Positions 10,226 through 21,653 of a stretch of 64,000 nt of DNA are shown in pieces. Source of the DNA: Tautonia sociabilis. Its GTDB lineage: Bacteria; Planctomycetota; Planctomycetia; Isosphaerales; Isosphaeraceae. The DNA lies in NCBI RefSeq assembly GCF_003977685.1, contig NZ_RYZH01000005.1, forward strand, positions 1 to 64,000, read 5' to 3'. The notes below the pieces were generated by a model. It was not told where the DNA came from, did no database searches, and saw only the letters and a list, made by a program, of their open reading frames with translations. The position numbers and the translations under genes were made by a program. How positions within the stretch are numbered: the stretch's first letter is position 1; every line of letters begins with the position of its first letter.

Positions 10226-13200
10226 ATGCAGCCCGGTGTCGACTTCATCGGCAATCTGATCCGCACCGGCGGAATCGTGACGGGGCGGGTCCGCGCCCCC
10301 CAGGCGCAATGGCTGGTCGGGGCGCACGTCCTCGGGGATGTTCTGACCGCGCTGGTCTGCATGGCTCTGGTGGTCCTGCTCTGGTCCTTCGGCCGGGAAC
10401 TGGAGAAGAGAAGCTGGTCCCGGGGGGTGATCGTGGCCTTCGCCCTGTTCGTCGGGCTGGTCGGCCTGCGGCACGTTCTCGATCTGGTGACCAGCGTCCA
10501 CCCGGGGGACCGGCTCTCGGGGCTGGTTCTGGTTCTGACGACGCTCGTCTTGTGGTGGACGGCCTGGTCGCCGCCGCGGACCTGGCCGGCACTTCTGGCG
10601 ATGAGGAGTCCCGAGCGACTCAAGCGGACCCATGTCGAGCGGATCGGGCAGGTGTCTCAATCACAGGAGGAGCGTCTCGAACACACGGCCCGCCTCCACC
10701 TGCTTATGGACGCGATGCCGCAGATCGTCTGGACGGCCCGGCCGGACGGATTCATCGATTATTATAACGAGCGCTGGTACGAGTATACGGGAATCGCTCG
10801 CGATGGCGGAGGGGATTCGAGTTGGGAGTCGATCCTCCACCCTGACGACGTTCCGCACTGCCGGGAAGCGTGGTCGCGATCGGTCAAGACCGGAGTGCCT
10901 TATCAGATTGAGTATCGCCTCCAGGATCGGATGTCCGGAGGGTACCGCTGGTTCTTGGCCCGGGCGCTGCCGGTTCGGGACGACTCGGGCCAGATCGTCC
11001 AATGGTTTGGAACATGTACTGATATTGATGAAAAACATCGGGCAATGGAGGCGATCGAGGCGCGGGAGGAGCGGACGCGATCGATCGTAACGCATGTCGC
11101 CGACGGCATCATCACGACCGACGAGGCAGGGATCATCCAAACGGTGAACAGCGCTGTGGAGCGGATCTTCGGCTTCGAGGCGAGTGAGCTGATCGGCTGC
11201 GACGTCTCGATGCTGATCCCTGATTTCGTCGGAACCCGGAACAACGCGCTTCTCGCGTGCCGGCTTCAAGGGGGGGAGGCTCGGCTCGGCGGTTCGAGCC
11301 GGGAGGTGGAGGGAAGGCATCGGGTGGGATCGACCATTCCCCTGGAGCTGACCATCGGCGAATTCAAGGTTGGCGATGAACGATTCTTCACAGGAGTGGT
11401 CCGGGATATCACGGAGAAGAAGAACGCCGAGGCCGAGATCCGGTTGCTCACTGAGGACCTCGAGCGTCGGGTTCGGGAACGGACGCTGGCGCTGACCGCG
11501 GCGAATGAGGCCCTGCGCGAGGGGGAGGAACGCTTTCGGGGGGCGTTCGAGGCCGCGGCGATCGGCATGGCTCTGGTGGCCCCCGATGGTCGGTTTTTGC
11601 GGGTCAATCGCTCGCTGTGCCAGATTGTCGGCTACTGCGAGTCGGAGCTGCTCACAAAGAAATTTCAGGATATCACTCACCCCGACGACCTCGATGACGA
11701 TCTCTCTCTGGTAGGTCGTCTGCTGGCCGGGGCGATTTCGTCGTACCAGATGGAAAAGCGCTACATCCGATCGGATGGGCGGATCGTCTGGATTCGGCTG
11801 AGCGTCTCGCTGGTGAGGAACTCGGTGGGGGATCCGGTGCACTTTGTCTCCCAGATCGAGGACATCACACCGAGAAAGCAGGCCGAGAGCGAACGGGAGC
11901 GGTTCTTCCAACTTTCGCGCGACCTGCTTTGCGTGGCGGGGACCGACGGCTATTTCAAGCTGTTGAACCCGGCCTGGGAGTTGACCCTCGGGTTCTCGAA
12001 CGAGCAGCTGCTGTCCGTGCCCTTCTACGACTTCGTCCACCCCGATGACCTTGACCGGACTCGGGCGGAAGCCGCGAAACTGACCGAAGGCAAGCAGAGC
12101 ATCAACTTCGGCAATCGCTACCGGTGCCGGGATGGCTCGTACCGGGATCTCCTCTGGAATGCGGTGATCGACCCCGAGCAGGGGTTGATCTACGCCGTGG
12201 CACACGACATCACCGAGGTGAAGCAGGCCGAGCTGGAGCGGGAGGCAACGATCGCCGAACTGGCCCGGGCCCGCGACGAGGCCTTGGCGGCCACCCGCGC
12301 CAAGGACGACTTCTTGGCCAATATGAGCCACGAGATCCGCACGCCCATGAGTGGGGTACTCGGCATGGCGGAGCTCCTGCTCGACACCCCGCTCGACGGC
12401 GTGCAGCGCGGCTATGCCAGTGCGATCCGCTCCAGTGGAGAGGCCCTGCTGACGGTGATCAACGATATTCTCGATCTCTCGAAGATCGAGGCAGGGAAGT
12501 TGACGCTGGAGGCGACCCCCTTCGCGTTCCGAGCGCTCATGGAGGAAGTCTCGGTACTGTTGGCCCCGAAGGCCAGCCAGAAGGGGATTCGGCTGTCCTC
12601 CCACGTTGGCCCCGGGGTGCCACCGTGGCTGGTTGGGGATCCCGTCCGAATCCGCCAGGTGCTGACCAACCTGGTCGGGAACGCCGTGAAGTTCACCGAT
12701 CGCGGCTCGGTGATGCTGGAGGCCCGCCTGGCGGGGAGGAGCCCAGGGCGGGCCCGAGTGCGTGTCTCAGTGACCGATACCGGCATCGGCATCCCTGTCG
12801 CGGACCAGAAGCGGATCTTCGAGAGCTTCACCCAGGTCCACAGCGGGAGGGATCGGACCCACGGGGGCACAGGGCTTGGATTAAGCATATGCCAACGATT
12901 AATCTCGCTGATGGGATGCGTGATCAGCGTGGAGAGCGAGCCGAGCGCGGGCAGCCGCTTCTGGTTCGAACTGGAGCTCGACGTGGCCGAGGAGCCTCCC
13001 TCGAGCGCCGTCTTGGCGGCGGAGCAGGCGGAGGTTCCGCCGTCGCTGGCGGTGCTGCTGGCTGACGACAACCCGATTAATCGTCGGGTCGCGCTGGGCT
13101 TGCTCGAGCGCTTCGGGTGTCGGGCTGAGGCCGTCGTCGATGGCCGGGAGGCCGTGGCGGCCTATGCCCGAGGCCGATTTGACCTGGTGCTCATGGATGT

Positions 13201-13876
13201 GCAGATGCCCGGCATGGATGGCTATGCGGCCACCAAGGCGATCCGTCGGCTCGAGGAAGACCTGGGGAGGCATACGCCGATCATCGCCCTGACCGCTCAT
13301 GCGATGCAAGGAGATCGCCAACGCTGCCTGGATGCCGGGATGGACGATTACCTCGCCAAGCCGCTCCGGCCGGGGCCGCTCCGTGAGATCCTGCTGCGCT
13401 GGGCGGGCCGGAGGGAACCGAGAGAGTGGGAGTCCGAGAGCGGCCACCCGCCCGAGACGGCCGTTTTCCGCCCTCGACTGCTCGACGAGTCGAGCGGCGG
13501 GGATTCCGCGTTCGCCCGAGAACTCCTCGGAATGGCGATCGAGGGGATCCCGGAGCGGCTGGAGAAGATCCGGGAAGCCGTCGAGTCGGCCGACAGCGAT
13601 CGGGTCGCTCAAGAGGCCCACAACCTCAAGGGGGTTTGCCTGACCCTCGGCGCCGAGCGGATGGCGGCCGCCTGCCAGGACCTGGTCGATGCGGGGCGGC
13701 TCGGCGTTCAGAACCGGATTGGTTCCGGGGCCCGGATCGTGGACGCGAGCTGGGACCTCTTGCGTCAGGAGGTCCACCGTCATCTGGAGACGCTTCAGGA
13801 AGATGCCAAGGAGTCGGTTGAGTCATCTCGGGTTGGAGCCGCCGAGAGCCAGGAACGCGACGAGCGGCCGGTGTGA
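10226..13876 (+). CDS. Hybrid histidine kinase with ethylene-receptor-like membrane domain
   Basis: A 1216-residue kinase. Residues 28-115 form three membrane helices that align with the ethylene-binding domain of ETR1/SynEtr1: Asp38 in helix 1, then [17 protein letters not shown] in helix 2 and a helix 3 with [10 protein letters not shown]. The copper-ligand His is kept (His83) but the ligand Cys is Val79. Four PAS domains start near 155, 284, 435 and 560, followed by HisKA (NMSHEIRTP, His702), HATPase_c ([21 protein letters not shown]), one receiver ([11 protein letters not shown], Asp991) and a C-terminal Hpt (EAHNLKG, His1132). Start: ATG at 10226 with GAGGAG nine bases upstream. An upstream in-frame ATG at 10043 would overlap the receiver gene and is rejected. 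It probably works with the receiver at 9765. Confidence 0.9.
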   Translation: MQPGVDFIGNLIRTGGIVTGRVRAPQAQWLVGAHVLGDVLTALVCMALVVLLWSFGRELEKRSWSRGVIVAFALFVGLVGLRHVLDLVTSVHPGDRLSGLVLVLTTLVLWWTAWSPPRTWPALLAMRSPERLKRTHVERIGQVSQSQEERLEHTARLHLLMDAMPQIVWTARPDGFIDYYNERWYEYTGIARDGGGDSSWESILHPDDVPHCREAWSRSVKTGVPYQIEYRLQDRMSGGYRWFLARALPVRDDSGQIVQWFGTCTDIDEKHRAMEAIEAREERTRSIVTHVADGIITTDEAGIIQTVNSAVERIFGFEASELIGCDVSMLIPDFVGTRNNALLACRLQGGEARLGGSSREVEGRHRVGSTIPLELTIGEFKVGDERFFTGVVRDITEKKNAEAEIRLLTEDLERRVRERTLALTAANEALREGEERFRGAFEAAAIGMALVAPDGRFLRVNRSLCQIVGYCESELLTKKFQDITHPDDLDDDLSLVGRLLAGAISSYQMEKRYIRSDGRIVWIRLSVSLVRNSVGDPVHFVSQIEDITPRKQAESERERFFQLSRDLLCVAGTDGYFKLLNPAWELTLGFSNEQLLSVPFYDFVHPDDLDRTRAEAAKLTEGKQSINFGNRYRCRDGSYRDLLWNAVIDPEQGLIYAVAHDITEVKQAELEREATIAELARARDEALAATRAKDDFLANMSHEIRTPMSGVLGMAELLLDTPLDGVQRGYASAIRSSGEALLTVINDILDLSKIEAGKLTLEATPFAFRALMEEVSVLLAPKASQKGIRLSSHVGPGVPPWLVGDPVRIRQVLTNLVGNAVKFTDRGSVMLEARLAGRSPGRARVRVSVTDTGIGIPVADQKRIFESFTQVHSGRDRTHGGTGLGLSICQRLISLMGCVISVESEPSAGSRFWFELELDVAEEPPSSAVLAAEQAEVPPSLAVLLADDNPINRRVALGLLERFGCRAEAVVDGREAVAAYARGRFDLVLMDVQMPGMDGYAATKAIRRLEEDLGRHTPIIALTAHAMQGDRQRCLDAGMDDYLAKPLRPGPLREILLRWAGRREPREWESESGHPPETAVFRPRLLDESSGGDSAFARELLGMAIEGIPERLEKIREAVESADSDRVAQEAHNLKGVCLTLGAERMAAACQDLVDAGRLGVQNRIGSGARIVDASWDLLRQEVHRHLETLQEDAKESVESSRVGAAESQERDERPV

Positions 13877-13964
13877 GTCGTCATCCCCCCTTTGTGCGGG
13901 GGCCGGGCGTTGATTCTCCCCTGGGAGCGACCGGGAGGCGTCAGCCTCGCCAGGCCAGGGCGGG

Positions 13965-15172
13965 CTACTCATGCCGGAGGGCGTCGATCGGGTTGAGCAG
14001 GGCCGCCTTCAGGGCCGGCAGGATGCCGAAGGCGACCCCCGTACCGGCCGAGATGCCGAAGCCAAGCAGGACGGCCCAGGCGGGCACGGCGACGTCGACC
14101 ATCTGCGGGTGCAGGCTGACGATCGCCGTGATCCCGTAGCCGAGCCCCACGCCCAGGCCGCCGCCAAGCAGGCTCAGGCAGACGGCCTCGGTGAGGAACT
14201 GGAGCATGATGTCCCGGCGCCGGGCGCCGACGGCCTTGCGCAGGCCGATCTCCCGGGTGCGCTCGGTCACGCTCACCAGCATGACGTTCATGATCCCGAT
14301 GCCGCCGACCAGCAGCGAGATGCCGACGATGCCGGCCAGGACGGCCGTGGCGACGATGCTGATGGAGTTGAACGCGGTGAGGATCTCGTCCTGGGTGCGG
14401 ATCTGGAAGTCGTTGGGCTGGTAGGCGTCCAGCCGGTGCCGGCGACGGAGGATGCTGACGACCTGGGCCTTGGCCTCGGGCACCTGGGCCTCGTCCAGCG
14501 CCTGGGCGGCCAGGGCGATGGTCGTGCGGGTGCTGGGATACATGGTCAGGGCCATCGTGTAGGGGATGAGCACCAGGTCGTCCTGGCTGTTGCCCAGGAC
14601 GCTCCCCTTCTCGGCGAGGATGCCGACGACTCGGAAGCGTCGGCCGTCAACCAGCAGGGTGCGGCCGACAATGTCGTCCCCGCGTTCTAGCTTGCGGAGC
14701 ACCTCTCGGCCGAGGACGCAGACCGGGTGCCGGCGCTCGATGTCGAGGAAGGTGAACGGGCGGCCGACCTCGACCGGCAGGTTGCGGATGGTGTGGTACT
14801 CGGCCGAGACCCCCTCGAGCTGGGTCGTCACCTCGGTCCGCCCCATCGAAACGGTGGCCGACGGCCTGGGAATCAGCGGAGAGAGGGAACGAAGGGTGGA
14901 GCACTCGGCCTGAAGCGCCTGGACGTCCTTCAGGTCGAGCGTCACCCGGCCGAGCCGCTTGCCGGCCTCGCCGCCGGGGCGCTCGGGCCAGATCCACATG
15001 GCGTTGGTGCCAAGCCCCTGGAGGAAGTCGGAGACATACCCGGTGAACCCCTGGACGACGCTGACCACCGTGATCGTCGAGGTCACGGCAATCACGATGC
15101 CGAGGACCGTGAGCACCGACCGCAGGCGATTCGCCCAGACCTGCTCCAGGGCGCCCCGAACGTTCGCGAGGA

Positions 15173-15179
<7 letters not shown>
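13965..15179 (-). CDS. MacB-type ABC transporter permease
   Basis: A 404-residue MacB/FtsX-family permease. It has an N-terminal helix ([21 protein letters not shown]), a large periplasmic MacB_PCD domain of about 240 residues, and three C-terminal helices with the family hallmark [20 protein letters not shown] and [11 protein letters not shown]. It forms the membrane part of a tripartite-like efflux pump that pushes peptides, macrolides or envelope substrates out using the adjacent ATPase. The start ATG at 15179 overlaps the ATPase stop by seven bases, so translation is coupled. It is the last gene of a macA-macB-like operon transcribed on the minus strand. The substrate cannot be inferred. 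Confidence 0.9.
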
Positions 15180-15930
<751 letters not shown>

Positions 15931-15934
<4 letters not shown>

Positions 15935-17232
15935 GGCGGCGTCCCCGTCTCGGACGCGGTTTCGGGATCGGCCTCGGTGATCGGGTCGCCATCCTTCAGC
16001 TCCTCGAGGGTGCGGAAGGGGCCGACGATCACGCGGTCGTCGGGGCCGAGGCCGGCGAGGATCTCGACGCGGCGCTCGTCGCTGAGGCCGACGTCGACCG
16101 GCCGGGCCCGGGCCTTGCCGTCGACGGCGACGAAGGCGGTGGTGACGTAGCGGGCTCCCAGTTCGCCGATCGCCTCCCCCGGGGCGGGAGGGTGGCGATC
16201 CAGCCAGGCGAGCAGCTCGGGGGAGTCGGGCAGGTCCTTGCGGCGGCGCTGGACGACGGCCTGGATGGGGACGCTCAGGGCGTCGGGGGCGCGGCGGACC
16301 TCGATCTCGACGGTGGCGGTCATGCCGGGGCGGAGGGGGGAATCGGGGCCTCCCTGGTCTCGGATGATCGTCTCGAAGGTGACGACCTCCGCCTCCAGCC
16401 GACCGCGGGGGGCGACGCGCTCGACCTCGCCGGGGATGGCCGTCAGCAGGTCGGCCTGGAGGTAGATGCGGGCCGGCTGGCCGGGGCGGACGAGGGGCAC
16501 GTCCGTCTCATCCACGTCGGCGCGAACCTGCATGCGATCGGGGTCGAGGATCGTCATCAGCTTCGCGCCGGGGAGGTTCGTGGTGCCGGCGATGGCGACC
16601 TCGCCGACCTCGACCTCGCAGTCGGCCACGACGCCGTCGATGGGGGCTCGGATCTCGGTGTAGTCAAGCTCCTGCTGGCTCATGCGGCGCATGGCCTCGC
16701 TCTCCAGCAGGTCGTTGCGGGCGACGTCGAGGGCGGCCTGCACCTTGGCCATGGTGCTTCGGGCGTCGAGCAGCTCGGTCGGGGTGGCGACATTGCGCCG
16801 GGCGAGCTGCTCGGTGCGGGAGAGGTCCCGGGCGGCCTTCTCGACATCCTCCTCCGCGTCGACGATCAGGGCTCGAAGGCGCTCGATGCGGGCCTCCACC
16901 GAGTCGAGGCTGGCTCGGGCGGCGGTGGGGTCGAGCTGGACGAGGAGGTCCCCCTTGGCCACGCGGTCCCCGTCCTCGACGAACACCTCGACCACCCGGC
17001 CGACGACCTGAGGGGCGATCTCGGCCTCCTCGACCGGCTCGACGGTGCCGGCGGCGGAGATCGTCTCGATGATCTCGGCGCGGGCCGGGGAGGCAAGCTC
17101 GACTTCCCTCGGCGGGGTCTGGAGCAGGTCCCAGTCGAGCCGGTACCCGCCCCCTTCCCGCCCAAGGTTGGCGGCCGTCAGGACCGCGACCAGCACGGCC
17201 AGGCCGATCCCCGAGAGCACGAGTCGTCGCAT
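15931..17232 (-). CDS. Periplasmic adaptor (MacA/HlyD-type membrane fusion protein)
   Basis: A 433-residue membrane fusion protein. Residues 5-24 form a membrane anchor. There follow a biotinyl-lipoyl-like hairpin half ([31 protein letters not shown]), a coiled-coil hairpin (about 105-190), the second lipoyl half ([18 protein letters not shown]), a beta-barrel and a membrane-proximal domain. It bridges the inner-membrane MacB complex to outer layers. The ATG at 17232 has GGAGGGG upstream. It is the first of the three efflux genes and overlaps the ATPase start by four bases (GTGA). Confidence 0.9.
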
Positions 17233-17308
17233 CGCTATCGAACCCCCTCCCGTTCGACTCGTCCGGTCGTCCGAGTGATCGATCCCGGCGGGCCGCCGGG
17301 AGGCTCGG

Positions 17309-18016
17309 TCATCCCGGCACGAGCGACGCCCGCATGGCGGCGCCGCAGAGCAATTCGGCGCCGATCCGAAGCGACGCCTCGGCGGCCCAGAGCAGCAGGC
17401 AAATCCCCGAAGCCGAGATCGGGCCGACCAGGCCGAGCCGCCAGCCGGAGCGGCCGACCGCCATCCATCCGAGGATCGCGAACGGGTCGACCTGCCGCAA
17501 GGCGACCCAGGAGGCCGCCGGGTAGGAGCCCGGGGGCATCAGCAGCGCGGCCGAGGTGTCGATGTCCGATCTCCCGGTCGCCGAGGCCAGCCCCACCCGG
17601 GTCGCCATGCCGATCACCCAGAGCCACTGGGCCGAGGCCGCCCCGGCCAGCAGCTCGTTGAAGCGGATCGGCCGGCCGCGCAGGGCGGCGATCGCGGCGA
17701 AGCCGGAGGCGGCCAGCACCACCCGGGCGACGGGGGCGACCGGCTCGACGGCGAAGTCGCCAACCGCGGCCAGGGCCGCCCAGAAGAGGAGGCTGTCCCG
17801 GTGGGCTGCGATCGCCTCGCGGACGTCCGACTCGGACACCTCCCCGACGGCCCGACGCTCGACCCGGGCGGCTCCCGACTCGATGGCCCGGGCCAGGGCC
17901 CCCCCGCGCAGGCCCGAGGCCCAGCCGATCGCCTGGATCAGGACGATCGCCGCCATGATCCCGACAAGCCTCGGCCCGATGGGGGCGGGAGTGCGGTCGA
18001 ACTCGGAAGCGGACAT
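17309..18016 (-). CDS. Yip1-like integral membrane protein
   Basis: A 235-residue protein with about five hydrophobic segments. The pattern (FNELLAGAASAQWLW, then LRQVDPFAILGWMAVGRSGWR and a final long helix) resembles the Yip1 domain proteins that are common in bacteria and often lie beside efflux operons. No catalytic motif is present. It lies 76 bases upstream of the adaptor gene on the same strand, so it may open the efflux operon and help assemble it in the membrane. The long upstream in-frame extension to 18628 is low-complexity and is not included. The family assignment is tentative. Confidence 0.55.
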   Translation of the reverse strand: MSASEFDRTPAPIGPRLVGIMAAIVLIQAIGWASGLRGGALARAIESGAARVERRAVGEVSESDVREAIAAHRDSLLFWAALAAVGDFAVEPVAPVARVVLAASGFAAIAALRGRPIRFNELLAGAASAQWLWVIGMATRVGLASATGRSDIDTSAALLMPPGSYPAASWVALRQVDPFAILGWMAVGRSGWRLGLVGPISASGICLLLWAAEASLRIGAELLCGAAMRASLVPG

Positions 18017-18294
18017 GGGGAGGCTCGGGTTCCGTCTCGTCGCGGGGAGATCGGGCCAGGGGACCGCTGTCGGGAGTGGGGAAGTCGGGCATCTCCCCCG
18101 GGGCGAGGCGAGCCCGGGCCGGGGACGGGTCTTCCAGCGCCTCGTCCTCCCCGGCTCCCCGGCCTCGACTCGGGGTGGATCGCCGGGATGAGCCGGGACG
18201 GCTGAGAGGGGGATCCTCCCGACCTCCCCGGGGAAGGCCTCCGATCGTCCGGGGGACGGGTCCGTCGGGGAGCGATCGGGAGGGTTGGCCAGGG

Positions 18295-18612
18295 CTATTG
18301 TAGGGATACTCCGGGAACTCCCTCGAGGTTTCGACCGGATCGGATCGCGCCGGGGGAGCCGGGTGGCAGCTCGATCGGGACCTCGATCCGGCGCCGGGGT
18401 CGCTTCGCGATCGCCTCTCTGGACTGCAACTGGCAGCAGAGGCAAGACTTCTGGTGCTCCGGATCGTCGAGGATCGCGGCCCGGCCGCCCTCGACCGATG
18501 CCGGTGCGGCGAGTTCTCCGAGTTTCAGCGCCCCCGCGCCGATCGCCACCGAGAGGCCGAGCAGCGGCACGCCGAAAAAGCGGCTCGCGAGCAGCGAGAG
18601 CGTGGATCGCAT
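18295..18612 (-). CDS. Small membrane-anchored protein with CxCC motif, unknown
   Basis: A 105-residue protein not recognised as a known family. An N-terminal hydrophobic stretch (about residues 5-30, FFGVPLLGLSVAIGAGALKLG) could be a signal or anchor. A SCLCCQL cluster follows near residue 57, then a basic C-terminal tail with KRPRRR. The ATG at 18612 has GGAGGA seven bases upstream, which is the main reason for accepting it. It stands alone upstream of the efflux region on the same strand. The three close cysteines could bind metal or carry a lipid. Confidence 0.45.
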   Translation of the reverse strand: MRSTLSLLASRFFGVPLLGLSVAIGAGALKLGELAAPASVEGGRAAILDDPEHQKSCLCCQLQSREAIAKRPRRRIEVPIELPPGSPGAIRSGRNLEGVPGVSLQ

Positions 18613-19147
18613 CGCGATCTTCCTCCAATCAGGGCAAGCGGTTCCTGTCTCGGAGTTCGGGAGAGGACGTCGGACCTTGGGCGAAATCGTTTGGAATCGA
18701 GATCGGGAAGACGGTGAGGCGGCGAGCGATTCGGCGCGCTCGGCGACTTCGGAGGCCGCGACAGGGGAGCGACAGGGGGTTGTCGCGCTCGACTTCTCGC
18801 ACACCCACTGCGCTCGCCAGCCGGCCGATCGAGCCGGTGTTCCAGGAGGAGGCCGGAATCGCCGAGAACGGCCGAATCGACGCCGATCACCGAGCGGTGC
18901 GCGGTCGTCGGCGGCCGTCCGGCGGGGCCCCCGGAATGGTCGGGGTCGTTCCGGCTCGTGGACCTGGAAGACCCCTCCCCGTATATTCTCGCCCTGGAAG
19001 ACCGCGACACGATCGGGCCGAGGGGCCTCGACGCGGGAGCCCTCCGGCTCTTGCTCGCAGGAGTGCTCGAGCCGATGTCCCGCCGCCGCCTCCTCGTCCG
19101 GCGTGGTGATGACGACGCTTGACGGACCGACCCCCGCGAGGACTCCC
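18613..19147. other. 535-base divergent intergenic region
   Basis: No protein-like open frame was accepted. The region must hold promoters for the small CxCC protein (minus) and the FG-GAP gene (plus). One promoter candidate is given separately at 18959-18987; otherwise nothing distinct was seen. Confidence 0.45.
18959..18987 (+). promoter_or_regulatory. Candidate sigma-70 promoter for the FG-GAP gene
   Basis: TGGACC (-35, 4 of 6 consensus) and TATATT (-10) are separated by 17 bases. The distance to the ATG at 19148 is about 160 bases. The TATATT stands out in this GC-rich DNA. Confidence 0.3.
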
Positions 19148-20431
19148 ATGCGACGCCCCCACCTCTCCCCCCCCCTCGTGATGCTCGCCACGATCGCGAC
19201 CGCGACGGCAACCGCGACCGCAGCCGCGTCGGCCCTCGCCTCGATCCCCGAGTTCGAGATGCAGGAGATCGACCCCCACGCCGGCAACGTGGTGTACGCG
19301 GTGACGGTGGCCGACGTGAACGGCGACGGCTCCCCGGACGTGTGCGCCCTGACCGAGGACGCGATCGTCTGGTACGAGAACCCGTCCTGGACCCGGCACG
19401 AGATCCTCAAGGGGGCGACACAGGAGGCCGCCGGCACGGAGCGGGACAACGTGTGCTTCGCCCCGCTGGATATCGACGGCGACGGCGACCTCGACTTCGC
19501 CCTCGGCGCCGACTGGCGGCCGGGCGATACCCAGGAGGGCGGCACCCTCTTCTGGGCCCGCCAGGACGGACCGGACGACTGGACGTTGATCTCCCTGGGC
19601 CGCGAGCCGACCGTCCACCGGATGCGATGGGCGAACGTCAAGGGGGACGAACGGCCCGAGCTTGTCGTCGTCCCGCTGCAAGGCCGGGGGACCTCCGGCC
19701 CGGACTGGGGCCGGGGGAACGGCGTCCGCATCCTCGTCTTCTCGATCCCGGAGGATCCGAGCACGGACGAGTGGCCGGTCGAGGTGGCCGACGACTCCCT
19801 GCACACGACCCACAACGTCCACCCGATCGACCTGGACGGCGACGGGTTCGACGAGCTGGTCGTCGCGTCCTGGGAGGGGGTCTTCCTGTACGAGCGAAGC
19901 GAAGACTCCTGGAGCCGGTCGAAGATCGGCGCCGGCAACCAGGATGCCGAGCCGTTCAAGGGGGCGAGCGAGGTGAAGGTCGGCCGGCTGGGGGACGGAA
20001 GGCGCTATGTGGCGACGATCGAGCCCTGGCACGGGTTCCAGGTCGTCGTCTACGCGAGGCCGGCGGGAGAGGACGGGCTGCTGTCCCGCCAGGTGATCGA
20101 CGAGCCGCTGCGCTGGGGGCATGCCGTCTGGACCGCGGACCTGGATGATGATTCCGATCAGGAGCTGATCATTGGTCAGCGCGACCCGAACCCGGACGGC
20201 TCCGGGAACCACAAGGGCCCCGGCCTGTTCATCTACGACCCGGTCCCCGGGTCTCAGCCGCTCGCCTTCGAGAAGCGGGTCATTGAGGACGGCGGCGTGG
20301 CGGTGGAGGACGCGACGGCCGCCGACCTCGACGGCGACGGCCGGCCCGAGCTGATCGCCGGAGGCCGGGCGACGCACAATGTCCGCATCTACTGGAACCG
20401 CCCCGGCCCGGCGTCCGGCGGCGATCGGTGA
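19148..20431 (+). CDS. Exported FG-GAP/VCBS repeat protein
   Basis: A 427-residue secreted protein. The N-terminus is a signal peptide with an Ala/Thr-rich core (residues 8-32). The rest is a beta-propeller of FG-GAP/VCBS repeats with calcium-loop motifs: DVNGDGSPDV, DIDGDGDLDF, DLDGDGFDEL, DLDDDSDQEL and DLDGDGRPEL. Proteins of this kind are abundant in planctomycetes and are thought to bind ligands or surfaces; no enzymatic site is visible. The ATG at 19148 is preferred over one at 19109 because the signal peptide begins there and a GAGG lies upstream. The Thr/Ala run is encoded by imperfect GCGACC-type hexamers. Confidence 0.85.
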   Translation: MRRPHLSPPLVMLATIATATATATAAASALASIPEFEMQEIDPHAGNVVYAVTVADVNGDGSPDVCALTEDAIVWYENPSWTRHEILKGATQEAAGTERDNVCFAPLDIDGDGDLDFALGADWRPGDTQEGGTLFWARQDGPDDWTLISLGREPTVHRMRWANVKGDERPELVVVPLQGRGTSGPDWGRGNGVRILVFSIPEDPSTDEWPVEVADDSLHTTHNVHPIDLDGDGFDELVVASWEGVFLYERSEDSWSRSKIGAGNQDAEPFKGASEVKVGRLGDGRRYVATIEPWHGFQVVVYARPAGEDGLLSRQVIDEPLRWGHAVWTADLDDDSDQELIIGQRDPNPDGSGNHKGPGLFIYDPVPGSQPLAFEKRVIEDGGVAVEDATAADLDGDGRPELIAGGRATHNVRIYWNRPGPASGGDR

Positions 20432-20506
20432 CCAGGCCGGTTCGGCCGTCCCCGCCCTCCCGGGGCGGCGGGCGGCCTCGATCCGGCTCGGGTGAGAGGA
20501 CCTTCA

Positions 20507-21637
20507 ATGGCGACGGCGCAGGTACAAATCGGCCCCAGGCCGGCCTCGGGGCGGATCGCCTCGCTCGACCAGTTCCGCGGCTACACCGTGGCCGGCATGC
20601 TCGTGGTGAACTTCCTGGGGGGGTACGCCTGGATCGCCCGCGATCTCCCCGTGCTGAAGCACCACAACACCTATTGCAGCTATGCCGACACAATCATGCC
20701 TCAATTCTTCTTCGCCGTGGGGTACGCCTACCGGCTGACCCTGCTGAAGCGGCTGGCCCGGGAGGGGGGGCGAAGGGCCTACGGGCATGTGGTGGCCCGC
20801 TGCCTGGGGCTGATGCTCCTGGCGTTCGTCGTCTACAACCTCGACGGCGAGGCGAAGACCTGGGCCGAGTTGCGGGAGCTGGGCCTCTCCGGCTTCCTGG
20901 CGACGGCCTTTCAGCGCGACTGGTTCCAGACGCTGACGCACATCGCCCTGACCTCGCTTTGGATCATGCCCGTGATCGCCTCGGGCACGGCTGCCCGGCT
21001 GGCGTTCGCGGCCGGGTCGGCGGCGCTGCACCTGTGGCTTTCCGACCGGTTCTTCTTCGACTGGGCCATGTCCCGGCCGGTGATCGACGGCGGCCAGCTC
21101 GGCTTTTTGAGCTGGACGGCACCGATGATCGCCGGCTCGATCGCGTATGATCTCATGGCGTCCCGAGGCCCTCGAGGCGCGTTGCGTCCGCTGTTGCTCG
21201 GGGCGGCCGTGCTGATGGCGGTCGGCTATGGGCTCTCTTGCCTGGGAGGGGCCGAGGGAACCGACGGCGCTCCTCGCCTGGCCTGGGCGGCGCCGCCGTT
21301 CTTCCCGCCGGAGATCGAGCCGAACCTGTGGACGATGAGCCAGCGCTCCGGGAGCGTCAGCTACCTGACGTTCGCCGCCGGCTTCTCCGCCCTGGTGTTC
21401 GCTCTCTTCGTGGTGCTCTGTGATCTGGGCTCCCTGCGGGTGGGGATGTTCCGCACGTTCGGGCGCAATGCGCTGGCGGCGTATGTCATCCATCCGCTCG
21501 TCTTCGGGGCGGTCAAGCCGTACGTTCCGAGGGACGCCCCCGGCTGGTACGCGGCGGCGGGGTTCGGCCTCGCGTTCGCGATCACCTACGCGCTGGTCCG
21601 CCATCTGGAGAAGAACGAGATCTACTTGAAGCTCTGA
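20507..21637 (+). CDS. Membrane acyltransferase-like protein (HGSNAT/DUF5009 type)
   Basis: A 376-residue protein with about ten membrane helices. The opening RIASLDQFRGYTVAGMLVVNFLGG matches the heparan-alpha-glucosaminide N-acetyltransferase-like family (DUF1624/DUF5009), which moves acyl groups across membranes to sugars. Also seen are HHNTYCSYADTIMPQFFFAVGYAYR and, near the end, the family-typical FGRNALAAYVIHPL. The ATG at 20507 has GAGAGGA six to seven bases upstream; an alternative at 20492 is less favoured. It lies 75 bases after the FG-GAP gene and 16 before the oxidoreductase gene on the same strand. The substrate is not known. Confidence 0.8.
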   Translation: MATAQVQIGPRPASGRIASLDQFRGYTVAGMLVVNFLGGYAWIARDLPVLKHHNTYCSYADTIMPQFFFAVGYAYRLTLLKRLAREGGRRAYGHVVARCLGLMLLAFVVYNLDGEAKTWAELRELGLSGFLATAFQRDWFQTLTHIALTSLWIMPVIASGTAARLAFAAGSAALHLWLSDRFFFDWAMSRPVIDGGQLGFLSWTAPMIAGSIAYDLMASRGPRGALRPLLLGAAVLMAVGYGLSCLGGAEGTDGAPRLAWAAPPFFPPEIEPNLWTMSQRSGSVSYLTFAAGFSALVFALFVVLCDLGSLRVGMFRTFGRNALAAYVIHPLVFGAVKPYVPRDAPGWYAAAGFGLAFAITYALVRHLEKNEIYLKL

Positions 21638-21653
21638 TGTGAGGCACGATTCC

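Noticed and set aside
10661-12604. 647-residue open frame on the minus strand inside the second hybrid kinase
   Set aside because: Antisense shadow of the PAS region, without recognisable motifs.
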